Shown: piece after piece, positions 16,984-25,207 of the stretch | Layout: the number at the start of each line of letters is the position of its first letter | How positions within the stretch are numbered: position 1 is the first letter of the stretch | Translations under genes and position numbers: made by a program | The notes under the pieces: generated by a model | The model's database searches: none | What the model saw: the letters and a program-made list of their open reading frames with translations, nothing else | Told to the model about the DNA's origin: nothing | Assembly (NCBI RefSeq): GCF_002025255.2 | Contig: NZ_CP054587.1 | Span: forward strand, 1,860,001-1,924,000 | Source of the DNA: Halolamina sp. CBA1230 | GTDB lineage: Archaea; Halobacteriota; Halobacteria; Halobacteriales; Haloferacaceae | Reading direction: 5' to 3' | DNA: 64,000 nt

Positions 16984-18116
16984 GCGTCGCCGACGAGCCC
17001 GTCCCCGAGAACCCGAGCGCGGACGACCTGGTCGCCGAACTCCGCGACGCCCGCGATGAGCGCGAGGAGATCGCCGCGGAGATCGAGACGTACGGCGAGG
17101 AGTCCGTCCAGGCCGTCACGGACGCGGTCGAGGAGGCGACCCGGCTGTTCGACCGCTACGCCGACTCCGCGACCGGCACCGGCGACTTCGAGGCGTACCT
17201 GGAGTTCCAGAGCCAGTTCGCCGAACTGGTCGAGAACCTGCCCGAGGAGATCCCGGAACGCGACGGGTTCGAGGAAGCCAACGAGGCGGTCGACCAGCGC
17301 ACCATCTCCGAGAGCGACTTCCGCCGGGCCCGCGAGGCGATCGCCGACGCCCGCGGGATCGCGGAGCTGCTGGACCGCCGCGACGCCGCCCAGCAGCGCG
17401 TCAGCGACGCCGAACGCGCGGTGAGCGAACGCCTCTCGGCGATCGAACGCCGGCTGGACGAGCTCGCCGAACTCCGCCGACTGGGCGACGCGGACCTCAC
17501 CGCACCGACCGAGGAGCTGACCGAGCCCGTCGAGCGCTACGACGAGGCGGTTCGCGAGGCGTTCGACGAGTTCGCCAACGACGCGCCGGCCCGGGAGCTG
17601 CTCGAACTGATCGAGACGACCCGGCTCTACCCGCTGATCGACTACCAGCGCCCGCCTCAGGACCTGCTGGAGTACGTCAAGAGCTACCCCGCGGGCGAGG
17701 AGCCGCTACCGACGCTGCTCTCCTACGCCGACTACTCGGGATCGAAGCTCTCCCACTACGTCGAGGACACGACCGCGTTCGAGACCACGGTGCCGGTCCA
17801 CCGCACCTACCTCGACCGCATCGGCCCGGAACCGCTGACTGTCGGCTCGCCCCCGCCCGCGGACCGTCTGCGCTACCTCGCGGCGGAACTCGTGTCGGTC
17901 GTCGGCCGGTTCGCCGACGAGGAGACGGTCGCGCTGGCCCGAAATATGCGGGATCTGGCCCGCCGGGACGACTACGACCGGCTGCGGAACGCGGTCGTGG
18001 CCGAGGCGGATCTCACCGACGAGCAGCGCGAGGCGCTCCGGAACGGCGAGGTCGAGGCCGAAGTGGAACGACTGCGCGAGGAGCGCGAGCGGCTGGAGCG
18101 TGCGCTGGAGGGGTAG
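16980..18116 (+). CDS. Coiled-coil protein, haloarchaeal (DUF7118-like)
   Basis: 378 residues, strongly acidic, with long heptad-like helices in residues 10-200 and again in the last 40 residues. A central part (about 220-320) contains [19 protein letters not shown]. It is translationally coupled to hisI but no enzymatic motif is visible. The family appears restricted to haloarchaea; function unknown. Confidence 0.75.
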   Translation: MSVADEPVPENPSADDLVAELRDARDEREEIAAEIETYGEESVQAVTDAVEEATRLFDRYADSATGTGDFEAYLEFQSQFAELVENLPEEIPERDGFEEANEAVDQRTISESDFRRAREAIADARGIAELLDRRDAAQQRVSDAERAVSERLSAIERRLDELAELRRLGDADLTAPTEELTEPVERYDEAVREAFDEFANDAPARELLELIETTRLYPLIDYQRPPQDLLEYVKSYPAGEEPLPTLLSYADYSGSKLSHYVEDTTAFETTVPVHRTYLDRIGPEPLTVGSPPPADRLRYLAAELVSVVGRFADEETVALARNMRDLARRDDYDRLRNAVVAEADLTDEQREALRNGEVEAEVERLREERERLERALEG

Positions 18117-18140
18117 AAACGACCCCTGTCCGCGGCTGGC

Positions 18141-19508
18141 TCAGTCCTCGAGCGCCGCCGCGAGCTCGCGCTCGACGGCGTCGGCGAGTTCGACCGCGCG
18201 CTCGCGTTCGCGGGCCTCGGCGTAGATCCTGACTTTTGGTTCGGTGCCGGAGGGGCGGACCAGCACCCACGCGTCGCCGTAGTCGAGGCGGTAGCCGTCG
18301 ACGGTGCTGGCCTCCACGTCGGCCTCGGCGGCGTACTGCTCGGCGGCGTCGAGCATCGCGCTCAGTTCGCGCTCCTTCCCGTAGCTGAGGTTCCGCCGGA
18401 CGTTCTCGTAGGCGGTGTAGGGGGCGACGACCGCGCTGGGGGGGTCGCCGCGTTTCGCCAGCAGTTCGAGGAACTTCGCGGCGATGAACGCGCCGTCCCG
18501 GACCAGCCGGTAGTTCGGGAAGAAGATCCCGCCGTTCCCTTCGCCCGAGATCGGGACGCGGCGCCCCTCGGCCTGCAGCTCCTGGATCCGGGTGATGATG
18601 TTGGTCGCGCCGATCGGCGTGAGTTCGAGATCCGCGCCCACGTCGTCACAGACGTCGACGAGGCGCTGGGAGACGTTCACCGCGGCGACGGTGGCGTCGC
18701 CCGGTTCCAGCGCTTCGGCCGCCAGCGCCGCGAGGGAGGCGTCGCCCTCGACGTACTCGCCGTCCTCGTCGAAGAAGATGGCGCGGTCGGCGTCGCCGTC
18801 GTGGGCGATCCCCACGTCGGCGTCGCTGGCGCGAACGAGGCGGCCGAGATCGTCGAGGTTCTCCGGGACTGGCTCGGGGTCGCGACCCGGGAAGTGGCCG
18901 TCGGGCTGGCCGTTGACGGTGACCACGTCACAGCCCAGGCGGCGGAAGAACTCGGGGCTGGTGAGCGCGCCCGCGCCGTGGCCGGGGTCGAGCGCCACGG
19001 TGAGGTCGGCGTCCGCGACCGCCTCGCGGTCGACGTTCGCGAGCAGGTCGTCGACGTAGTCGGCGGCGACGCCGTCGATCGTTCGGGAGGCGCCGGTTTC
19101 CTCCCAGTCGGCCTCCTCGAACGTCTCGCCGAGCAGACAGTCCTCGACGCGTTCGAGCTCGGCGACCGGGAGTTCGACGCCGTCGGCGCCGACGAGCTTG
19201 ATCCCGTTGTACTCGGGCGGGTTGTGGGAGGCGGTGACGACGACGGCCGGGATCTCCTCGACCTCGGCGTAGCGCACGGCCGCGGGGGTGGGGAGCACGC
19301 CGAGGCGGTCGGCGTCGACGCCCACGGCAGTGAGGCCGGCGTCGGCGGCGTTGGCGAACAGTTCCCCGGTGGTTCGCGTGTCGCGGGCGATGGCGGCGCG
19401 GTCGGCGTCCCAGACGGTGCCGGCGGCCTTGGCGACCCGGAGGACGAACTCGGCGGTGAGCTGTTCGCCGGCGACCCCGCGGGTGCCGCTGGAGCCGAAG
19501 ACCTTCAT
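18141..19508 (-). CDS. glmM: Phosphoglucosamine/phosphomannomutase
   Basis: 455 residues, the usual length. The catalytic serine is Ser94 in VVTASHNPPEYNG, the metal loop is DGDADRA, and the phosphate-binding tail is RPSGTEPKVRIY. The enzyme interconverts hexosamine (or mannose) 6- and 1-phosphates for UDP-GlcNAc or sugar-nucleotide synthesis. Archaeal members are hard to divide between GlmM and ManB, so specificity is uncertain. Confidence 0.9.
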   Translation of the reverse strand: MKVFGSSGTRGVAGEQLTAEFVLRVAKAAGTVWDADRAAIARDTRTTGELFANAADAGLTAVGVDADRLGVLPTPAAVRYAEVEEIPAVVVTASHNPPEYNGIKLVGADGVELPVAELERVEDCLLGETFEEADWEETGASRTIDGVAADYVDDLLANVDREAVADADLTVALDPGHGAGALTSPEFFRRLGCDVVTVNGQPDGHFPGRDPEPVPENLDDLGRLVRASDADVGIAHDGDADRAIFFDEDGEYVEGDASLAALAAEALEPGDATVAAVNVSQRLVDVCDDVGADLELTPIGATNIITRIQELQAEGRRVPISGEGNGGIFFPNYRLVRDGAFIAAKFLELLAKRGDPPSAVVAPYTAYENVRRNLSYGKERELSAMLDAAEQYAAEADVEASTVDGYRLDYGDAWVLVRPSGTEPKVRIYAEARERERAVELADAVERELAAALED

Positions 19509-19524
19509 TCGCGTGGTGATTGTG

Positions 19525-19732
19525 TACTGGGGGTCAAAGCGGTTCCGAACGGGAAACGCGGTCGAGCGGCGTTTCGTCCGGTGTGTCGGCGTTCGGTACC
19601 TGTGTCGATGCCGCTGGCGTGGTGGGCGAGTCGAACCGCTGCGGCATCGATCGACGAACCGGAAGGGGAGAGATCACCCCCACACGCCGCCGAGTGGACG
19701 ACGGATTCAGCCCGACCCCCTGACCCCCAGTA
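19525..19732. promoter_or_regulatory. 12-bp inverted repeats between glmM and AstE-like gene
   Basis: TACTGGGGGTCA (19525-19536) and its exact complement TGACCCCCAGTA (19721-19732) lie upstream of the two divergent genes, 17 and 58 bases from their start codons. Each strand therefore shows the same motif ahead of its gene, as expected for sites of one regulator. The 280-base gap holds no gene. Confidence 0.45.
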
Positions 19733-19789
19733 TCGGCGCTCCCGCCCGGTATCGAACCCACTAAGGCCGGCCCGGGTAAGCTACGGACA

Positions 19790-20749
19790 ATGAGTCTCAC
19801 GCTCGGCGACGCCAGCGCGGCCCCCGGGGAGATCGCAACCGGGCGGCTCCGCGTCGGCGAGAGCCGCGACGGGAGCCCGGTCTCCCTGCCGGTCTGTGTG
19901 GTCAACGGTGCCGACGACGGCGAAACCCTGTACCTGCAGGCGGTCTCGGACGGCGACGAACTCAACGGCCTCGGCGTGCTCACGCGAGTGGTTCCGCGGC
20001 TCGACCCCGACGACCTCGCCGGGGCGGTGCTGATCGTCGGCATCGTGAACTACCACGCGTTCCAGGTCGCCGAGCACCGCAACCCCATCGACGACACGAA
20101 GATGAACCGGGCCTACCCCGGCGACGAGGAGGGGACCAGCTCCGAACGCATCGCGGCCGCGACGTTCGACGCCGCGAAACGCGCGGACTACGTGCTCGAT
20201 CTCCACCAGGGCTCCACGTCGCGGATGCTCAACGAGGCCCGGGTGCGGTGTGGCCGCCACCACCGCCTCCACGCCGACTGCCTCGAACTCGCGAAAACCT
20301 TCGGCACGGGCTACGTGCTCGACCAGAAAGGCCCCGACGGGCAGCTCGCCCGCGCGGCGCCCGACGAGGGGATCCCCACGATCGACCCCGAACTCGGCGG
20401 CTGCGTGGGCTGGGACGAGGAGAGCATCCAGTACGGCGTCGAGGGAACCTTCAACGTTCTCCGGCACTACGGGTTCCTCGACGGCGAGGCCGCCACCGAG
20501 GAGCAGACCCGCGCCGCGGGGTTCGACCAGTACCGCTCGCCCGGCGGCGGGCTGATCCGCTTCCGGGCGGAGTTGGGCGAGGAGGTCCACCCCGGCGACA
20601 CGCTGTTCGACGTGATCGACCCGTTCGGCCAGCTGTCGAGCCGCGTGACCGCCGACAGCGAGGGGATCTTCTGGCGCTCCCGCCGACTCCCGCAGGTCGC
20701 GTCCGGCGAGTACGTCTGCTCGGTGGCGACGGGGATCGACGCGTACTGA
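19790..20749 (+). CDS. Succinylglutamate desuccinylase/aspartoacylase-family protein
   Basis: 319 residues with the zinc carboxypeptidase-like fold of AstE/AspA. The metal motif, normally HGxE, reads SDGDELNG here (His replaced by Asp), while the third ligand in DLHQGS is kept. A C-terminal beta-rich domain carries GEEVHPGDTLFDVIDPFG. It would hydrolyse an N-acyl amino acid or related amide; the substrate is unknown. The changed ligand may shift metal or substrate preference. Confidence 0.8.
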   Translation: MSLTLGDASAAPGEIATGRLRVGESRDGSPVSLPVCVVNGADDGETLYLQAVSDGDELNGLGVLTRVVPRLDPDDLAGAVLIVGIVNYHAFQVAEHRNPIDDTKMNRAYPGDEEGTSSERIAAATFDAAKRADYVLDLHQGSTSRMLNEARVRCGRHHRLHADCLELAKTFGTGYVLDQKGPDGQLARAAPDEGIPTIDPELGGCVGWDEESIQYGVEGTFNVLRHYGFLDGEAATEEQTRAAGFDQYRSPGGGLIRFRAELGEEVHPGDTLFDVIDPFGQLSSRVTADSEGIFWRSRRLPQVASGEYVCSVATGIDAY

Positions 20750-20766
20750 AAAGAGATTCCAGAATC

Positions 20767-21036
20767 ATGGCCATCGTCGGAGAAACCATCGTCACGAGCG
20801 AGGGACGGATACCGATACCAGAGCGCGTCCGCGACGCACTCGATCTCGAGCCCGGAACCGAAGTCGAGTTCGTGCTACTGGACGACGGGAGCGCCCGTAT
20901 ACGGCCGAAGCGTCCCCCGACAGAACGACTCCGCAAAGTCGGAGAAACGCTCGAGGAGCACGACGTGGACGTGTCAGAACTTCGCCGCAAGTCGAAAGAC
21001 ACGTGGGGGTCTCAGTTCGACGAGGAGGACCCGTGA
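20767..21036 (+). CDS. AbrB/MazE-type antitoxin-like regulator
   Basis: 89 residues. The N-terminal SpoVT/AbrB swapped-hairpin domain is clear (GRIPIPERVRDALDLEPGTEVEF), followed by an acidic tail typical of antitoxins that contact a PIN toxin. No toxin follows: a GTG-started frame overlapping its end runs only 17 residues before the next gene. It begins 17 bases after the AstE-like stop and may be co-transcribed with it. Confidence 0.85.
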   Translation: MAIVGETIVTSEGRIPIPERVRDALDLEPGTEVEFVLLDDGSARIRPKRPPTERLRKVGETLEEHDVDVSELRRKSKDTWGSQFDEEDP

Positions 21037-21082
21037 TCGAAGAACCGACAGCTACAGGTGCTTTTCGCTTGGTTTCGAAACC

Positions 21083-22171
21083 ATGACCACCCCCACACCG
21101 CTCGTCTGTCCGTCCTGCGGCGCCGAGTACGCCGACCGCTGGCGCTGTGAGTGCGGCCACCCGCTGGAGTTCGCCCACCAGCCACTCCCCGACGGCCCCG
21201 CACCGGACCCCGCCGCGTTCGACACCCGCGAGGGGCTGTGGGCGTTCTCCGAGTTCCTCCCCGTCGAGAAGCGCGTGAGCCTCGGCGAGGGGATGACGCC
21301 GCTCCAGCAGGCCCCGGAGTGGGACGCCGAGTTCAAACTGGAGTACGTGTTCCCCACCGGCTCGTTCAAGGACCGCGGCGTGACGACGACGCTCTCCCGA
21401 GCGCTCGAACTCGGCGTCGACCGGGTCGTCGAGGACTCCTCGGGCAACGCGGGCGCGGCGGTCGCCACCTACGCCGCTCGGGCGGGGATCGACGCCGAGA
21501 TCTACGTCCCGGCGTCGGTGAAGGAGAGCAAACTCCGGGCGATAGAGGCCGCCGGCGCGACGCCGGTCCGCGTGGAGGGAAGCCGGCAGGACGTGACCGA
21601 CGCCTGCGTAGAGGCGGCCGTCAGCGAGGACGCTGACGCCTGGTACGCCTCCCACGCCTGGAACCCCGCCTTTTTCGCCGGGACGGCGACGGTCGCCTAC
21701 GAGATCGGGCTCCAGCGCGACTGGACCGCCCCGGACGCCGTGGTGACGCCGCTGGGCCACGGGACGCTGTTCCTCGGCGCCTATCGGGGGTTCCGCGCGC
21801 TGGAAGAAGCTGGGTGGATCGACGAAATCCCGCGGCTGTACGGCGCACAGGCTGCGGGCTACGCACCGATCGCCGCCGAACTCCACGACAACACGGAGGA
21901 GTCGAACGACGTGGCCGACGGAGTCCAGATCCGCGATCCAGTTCGAAAGGGGGCGATCCTCGACGCGATCGACGCCACGGGCGGCGACGCGATCTCGATC
22001 GAGGAAGGACCCGCCGAACGCGAACTCGACCGACTGCACGGGGCTGGGTTCTACACCGAACCCACCAGCGCGGTCGCGCCCGCGGCGCTCGCGGAACTGC
22101 GCGAGCGGGGGGAGATCGACGAGGACGAGGACGTGGTGGTGCCGCTGACCGGGAGCGGGCTGAAAGGCTGA
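21083..22171 (+). CDS. Threonine synthase-like PLP enzyme
   Basis: 362 residues. An N-terminal zinc ribbon (CPSCG...CECG, residues 9-28) precedes a fold II PLP domain with the lysine in TGSFKDRG and the phosphate-cradle-like TGSGLKG at the end. Archaeal threonine synthases and related dehydratase-like enzymes share this layout. It would convert O-phosphohomoserine to threonine, but haloarchaea carry paralogs and this one may have another substrate. Confidence 0.8.
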   Translation: MTTPTPLVCPSCGAEYADRWRCECGHPLEFAHQPLPDGPAPDPAAFDTREGLWAFSEFLPVEKRVSLGEGMTPLQQAPEWDAEFKLEYVFPTGSFKDRGVTTTLSRALELGVDRVVEDSSGNAGAAVATYAARAGIDAEIYVPASVKESKLRAIEAAGATPVRVEGSRQDVTDACVEAAVSEDADAWYASHAWNPAFFAGTATVAYEIGLQRDWTAPDAVVTPLGHGTLFLGAYRGFRALEEAGWIDEIPRLYGAQAAGYAPIAAELHDNTEESNDVADGVQIRDPVRKGAILDAIDATGGDAISIEEGPAERELDRLHGAGFYTEPTSAVAPAALAELRERGEIDEDEDVVVPLTGSGLKG

Positions 22172-22172
22172 G

Positions 22173-22604
22173 TCAGTCCGCCACCGCGTCGACGCGATCC
22201 CGCACCCAGTCGAGCACGCTGAACAGGACGTCGAGGTGGTGGGAGCCCAACGATGAGAGTTCCGCGTCGCCGGCGTCGGGCGGCGGGTGGAAATGCGTTC
22301 GCGGCGCGGTCGTTTTCGGGTGACGATCCCACCGGCACTGGTACGGGTCCGATCGGTCCGTTCGCGTCTCGACGTAGTGGACGGAGTAGTCGTCGGTCGT
22401 GAACCACCGGAGGTCGATACGCGCCGCCGTCACGGACTGCGGGTACGCGCTCGCGACGAGCGGGAGTTCGAGATGCCGCGGCGAGACGCTCGACGGTTCG
22501 AACGTCCAGCCGTCGACCAACGGATGCCCCTCGGCTCGTCGGGCGATCGTCCGGAGCGTCGGGACGTCGAGGCGGCCGCTCGGGAGCCCTTCGTCGTCGG
22601 ACAT
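22173..22604 (-). CDS. Putative TumE-like toxin partner
   Basis: 143 residues, directly abutting the upstream winged-helix gene on the same strand (stop TAG next to ATG). The central part (YSVHYVETRTDR, then CRWDRHPKT and THFHPPP) resembles the pattern of TumE/DUF6516 toxins, where an RWDN-PHH-type segment is conserved. The gene order fits a toxin behind an HTH antitoxin. This is inference from pattern and context; an unrelated haloarchaeal hypothetical is possible. Confidence 0.45.
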   Translation of the reverse strand: MSDDEGLPSGRLDVPTLRTIARRAEGHPLVDGWTFEPSSVSPRHLELPLVASAYPQSVTAARIDLRWFTTDDYSVHYVETRTDRSDPYQCRWDRHPKTTAPRTHFHPPPDAGDAELSSLGSHHLDVLFSVLDWVRDRVDAVAD

Positions 22605-23147
22605 CTACGCCGACGCGGAGCGGCCGGTCCGGTCGTCCGTGTTCCGCTCGGCTCGGTGGATCGCCCGCTGGATCACGCCGAGGTCCTCGCGGACGGTCCG
22701 CCAGCGGGAGAGCGCATCCCAGCGATCGTGTACCCCCTCGTGATCGGCGTCGTCGAACACGGCCGGCGAGACGGCGTCCGGGTCGGGGGCGTCGAACCGC
22801 TCCTGGAGCGACTCGTCCTCCTCGACGAGCGCGTCGAGCTCCTCGCGGAGCGCCGCGGCGGTGTGGTCCTCGGCGAGCCGCTCGATCCGTTTCCAGCGCA
22901 GGTAGGAGTCGTTCCGGCGGTACTCCGTCGGTCGGTCACCGCGCTGCTCGGCGATCCTCATCTCCACCAGTTGTGAGAGCGCGTCGCGTGCACCCGTCGT
23001 CGAACAGGCGGCGCGGTCGGCGATCTCCGTCGCCGTGGTGTACTCGGCCGTCCCCGTCACCACGTCGTACACGCGCTGGAACGTCGTGCGCTCGGCCTCC
23101 CACTGCTGTCGAGCGTCCTCCGGGAGCGCGCCGCGATCCTCGGTCAT
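22605..23147 (-). CDS. Winged-helix protein, DUF7342-like (possible antitoxin)
   Basis: 180 residues from ATG 23147. HTH YTTATEIADRAACSTTGARD (about 39-58) is followed by REDxx-type helices rich in acidic residues. A TATA element lies at the leaderless distance, and an ATATCT-N12-AGATAT inverted repeat overlaps it, suggesting autoregulation. It is immediately followed by the 143-residue partner. Confidence 0.7.
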   Translation of the reverse strand: MTEDRGALPEDARQQWEAERTTFQRVYDVVTGTAEYTTATEIADRAACSTTGARDALSQLVEMRIAEQRGDRPTEYRRNDSYLRWKRIERLAEDHTAAALREELDALVEEDESLQERFDAPDPDAVSPAVFDDADHEGVHDRWDALSRWRTVREDLGVIQRAIHRAERNTDDRTGRSASA

Positions 23148-23170
23148 GATCGAAACGACGAGCCTGTAGA

Positions 23171-23198
23171 CAATATATCTTTGGCAAAACGTAGATAT
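23171..23198 (-). promoter_or_regulatory. Promoter and palindromic operator of the DUF7342 pair
   Basis: On the minus strand GATATATTG lies about 25-33 bases before ATG 23147. ATATCT (23175-23180) and AGATAT (23193-23198) form an inverted repeat around it. Confidence 0.5.
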
Positions 23199-23255
23199 CC
23201 GAGAAAACCGTCGCGGGGCCGAACTGTTTTGCCCGTACCGCCGAACGCCCGAACG

Positions 23256-23795
23256 ATGGTCGCCGTCGACGCGAACTACTGTCCGACCTGTGGCGCCGCC
23301 CTCCAGTCCCGCACGTTCGAGGGGCGCGACCGCCGCTACTGCCCCGACTGCGAGCAGTTCGTCTGGCGCAACCCCGTCCCCACCGCGGGCGTCGCCGTCC
23401 GCGACGGCGACGAGATCCTGCTCGTCCGCCGCGGCGGTGGGCCGAGCGAGGGGTACTGGACGCTCCCCGGCGGCTACCTCGAACCGGACGAGTCGGCGCC
23501 GGCTGCCGCGGTCCGGGAGCTCCGCGAGGAGGCCGGCGTCGACGCCGACCCCGGGGAGCTCCGGCTGCTCGGCACGCATCTCCGGGAGCAGAACGGCGGC
23601 GCGGCGTACCGAGCGCAACACGTCCTCCTCGTTCGCTACGTCGTCGAGCGCGAACACGTCGACGGGGCCCCGTCGGCGGGGAGCGACGCCGACGCGGCGC
23701 GGTTCTTCGAACGGGAGACGCTCCCCGAGCAACTTCGCGACCACAACCGTCGCTTCATCGAGCGAGCGTTGGCACGGGAGGAGCCCGGCCGATGA
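23256..23795 (+). CDS. NUDIX hydrolase with N-terminal zinc ribbon (copy 1)
   Basis: 179 residues from ATG 23256. Zinc ribbon CPTCG...YCPDC (residues 9-35) is followed by the NUDIX box GGYLEPDESAPAAAVRELRE with EEAG. Such proteins resemble NADH pyrophosphatases and ADP-ribose hydrolases and probably clean up modified nucleotides. It overlaps copy 2 by ATGA; copy 3 lies 0.9 kb downstream and shares its leader layout. Confidence 0.9.
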   Translation: MVAVDANYCPTCGAALQSRTFEGRDRRYCPDCEQFVWRNPVPTAGVAVRDGDEILLVRRGGGPSEGYWTLPGGYLEPDESAPAAAVRELREEAGVDADPGELRLLGTHLREQNGGAAYRAQHVLLVRYVVEREHVDGAPSAGSDADAARFFERETLPEQLRDHNRRFIERALAREEPGR

Positions 23796-24340
23796 CCGAC
23801 TTCCCGCCCAGCTTCTGCCCGTACTGCGGCGCCGAACTCCGTGGCGAGGACCCCCGCTACCACTGTCCCGACTGCGAGCGCGGCGTGTACCACTCGCCGG
23901 CGGTGGCTGCGGCGGTGGGGATCGTGGACCGCTCGGGTGCGACGCCGTGCGTGCTGCTCGGGGAGCGCGGCGCCGCGCCCGCCGAGGGTCGGTTCTCCAC
24001 GCCCGGAGGGCACGTCGACTTCGGCGAGGAGCCACGGGCCACGGCCGCCCGAGAGCTCGCGGAGGAGACCGGCCTCCGCGTCGATCCCGCGGATCTCCGA
24101 CTCCTCGAAGCGCGCGACCTCGAGACGGTCGTCCCCGAACCGGGGCTGACCGACGAGAAGCAGGTGGTCTGTGTGGACTACGCGGTCGAACTGGGCAATA
24201 CCGACGGCGAACCGTCGGCGGCCGACGACCTCGCGGGCCTGCGCTGGGCGAACGAATCCGAGTTCGACCAAGTGGAGTGGGCGTACACCGACGACGCGGC
24301 AGTCTGTCGGGCGGCGATCGCGGCGGTCGATCAGGCGTAG
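23792..24340 (+). CDS. NUDIX hydrolase with N-terminal zinc ribbon (copy 2)
   Basis: 182 residues. Ribbon CPYCGAEL...HCPDCERG (residues 9-31), then NUDIX box GGHVDFGEEPRATAARELAE with EETG. It is coupled to copy 1 by ATGA and ends 10 bases inside the convergent small membrane protein gene. Sequence outside the box differs from copies 1 and 3, suggesting a different nucleotide substrate. Confidence 0.9.
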   Translation: MTDFPPSFCPYCGAELRGEDPRYHCPDCERGVYHSPAVAAAVGIVDRSGATPCVLLGERGAAPAEGRFSTPGGHVDFGEEPRATAARELAEETGLRVDPADLRLLEARDLETVVPEPGLTDEKQVVCVDYAVELGNTDGEPSAADDLAGLRWANESEFDQVEWAYTDDAAVCRAAIAAVDQA

Positions 24341-24567
24341 GCGAGCACACCCTCGCCGAACAGTCCGATCCCGGCGACGACGATCAGGACCGCGATACCG
24401 CGGTAGAGCCACACCTTCCAGTCCGCCGGCTCGACCTCGTCGGCCGAGGTCGTGCTTCCGATGGCGTCCAGCTGTTCGCTGAAGCGTGCCAGCGGCCGGG
24501 CGAACCGGTAGAGCCCGCCCCCGACGGCGACGACGAGGAGGCCGTACAGCAGCAAATCCTGTGACAC
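24331..24567 (-). CDS. 78-residue membrane protein
   Basis: Two membrane segments (residues 4-20 and 54-75) joined by a polar loop. It overlaps the tail of NUDIX copy 2 on the opposite strand. Haloarchaeal hypothetical of unknown function. Confidence 0.65.
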   Translation of the reverse strand: MSQDLLLYGLLVVAVGGGLYRFARPLARFSEQLDAIGSTTSADEVEPADWKVWLYRGIAVLIVVAGIGLFGEGVLAYA

Positions 24568-24643
24568 GACTCCCCATTTCTCGACGATGATTGATCAGTT
24601 TTCGGGACCGAACCGTTTTCTCCCCACCGACGAACCCTCGATC

Positions 24644-25207
24644 GTGATCGCCGTCGATGCAGACTACTGCCCGCTCTGCGGTGCTGCGGTCGAACACCGC
24701 GAGGTCGACGGCCGCGAGCGCGCCTACTGCCCGAATTGTGAGCGCGTGCTCTGGCGCACGGCGGTTCCGAGCGTCGCCGTCGCGGTCGTCGACGTTGACG
24801 AATCGCGTCGCGATTCGTCCGCCAGTCAGACACAGTCTGACGACGGCGACCGTGTCTGCTGTATCCGGCGCGGGCAGCCGCCCGCCGAGGGCGCGTGGGC
24901 GCTCCCTGGCGGCCATCCTGAACACGACGAGCCGCTCGCTGAGGGCGCCGCGCGGGAACTCGAGGAGGAAACCGGACTACACGTCGACCCCGACGACCTC
25001 GAACCGATCGGGACCGGGTTCGCAGCGGGGTCGGAGCGCAACCACGCTGCGATCCACTTCGGCGTGAATCGGGCCGCGGCGACTGGGGCCACGGAAGCGG
25101 GCGACGACGCCGATGCGGTCGCGTTTCTCACCCCCGACGCGTACGACGAGCGCGAGTCGCTGGTCCACGACCGGGCGAGCGTCGAGGAAGCGCTGAGGCG
25201 GTTCTGA
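24644..25207 (+). CDS. NUDIX hydrolase with N-terminal zinc ribbon (copy 3), palindromic insert
   Basis: 187 residues from GTG 24644, chosen because VIAVDADYCPLCG aligns with MVAVDANYCPTCG of copy 1 and both follow a similar GAACYGTTTT leader; an ATG at 24587 would add 19 residues. NUDIX box GGHPEHDEPLAEGAARELEE with EETG. Relative to copy 1 there is an extra roughly 17-residue segment (SRRDSSASQTQSDD) in the first strand-loop, encoded by two perfect DNA palindromes, and a shortened middle. Probably active, since the insert lies in a loop. Confidence 0.85.
   Translation: MIAVDADYCPLCGAAVEHREVDGRERAYCPNCERVLWRTAVPSVAVAVVDVDESRRDSSASQTQSDDGDRVCCIRRGQPPAEGAWALPGGHPEHDEPLAEGAARELEEETGLHVDPDDLEPIGTGFAAGSERNHAAIHFGVNRAAATGATEAGDDADAVAFLTPDAYDERESLVHDRASVEEALRRF
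24797..24841 (+). repeat. Two perfect palindromes inserted in frame in NUDIX gene
   Basis: The first has 11-base arms GACGAATCGCG and CGCGATTCGTC around a single T (24797-24819). The second has 7-base arms GTCAGAC and GTCTGAC around ACA (24825-24841). Both are absent from the paralog at the aligned position and keep the reading frame. Confidence 0.8.
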
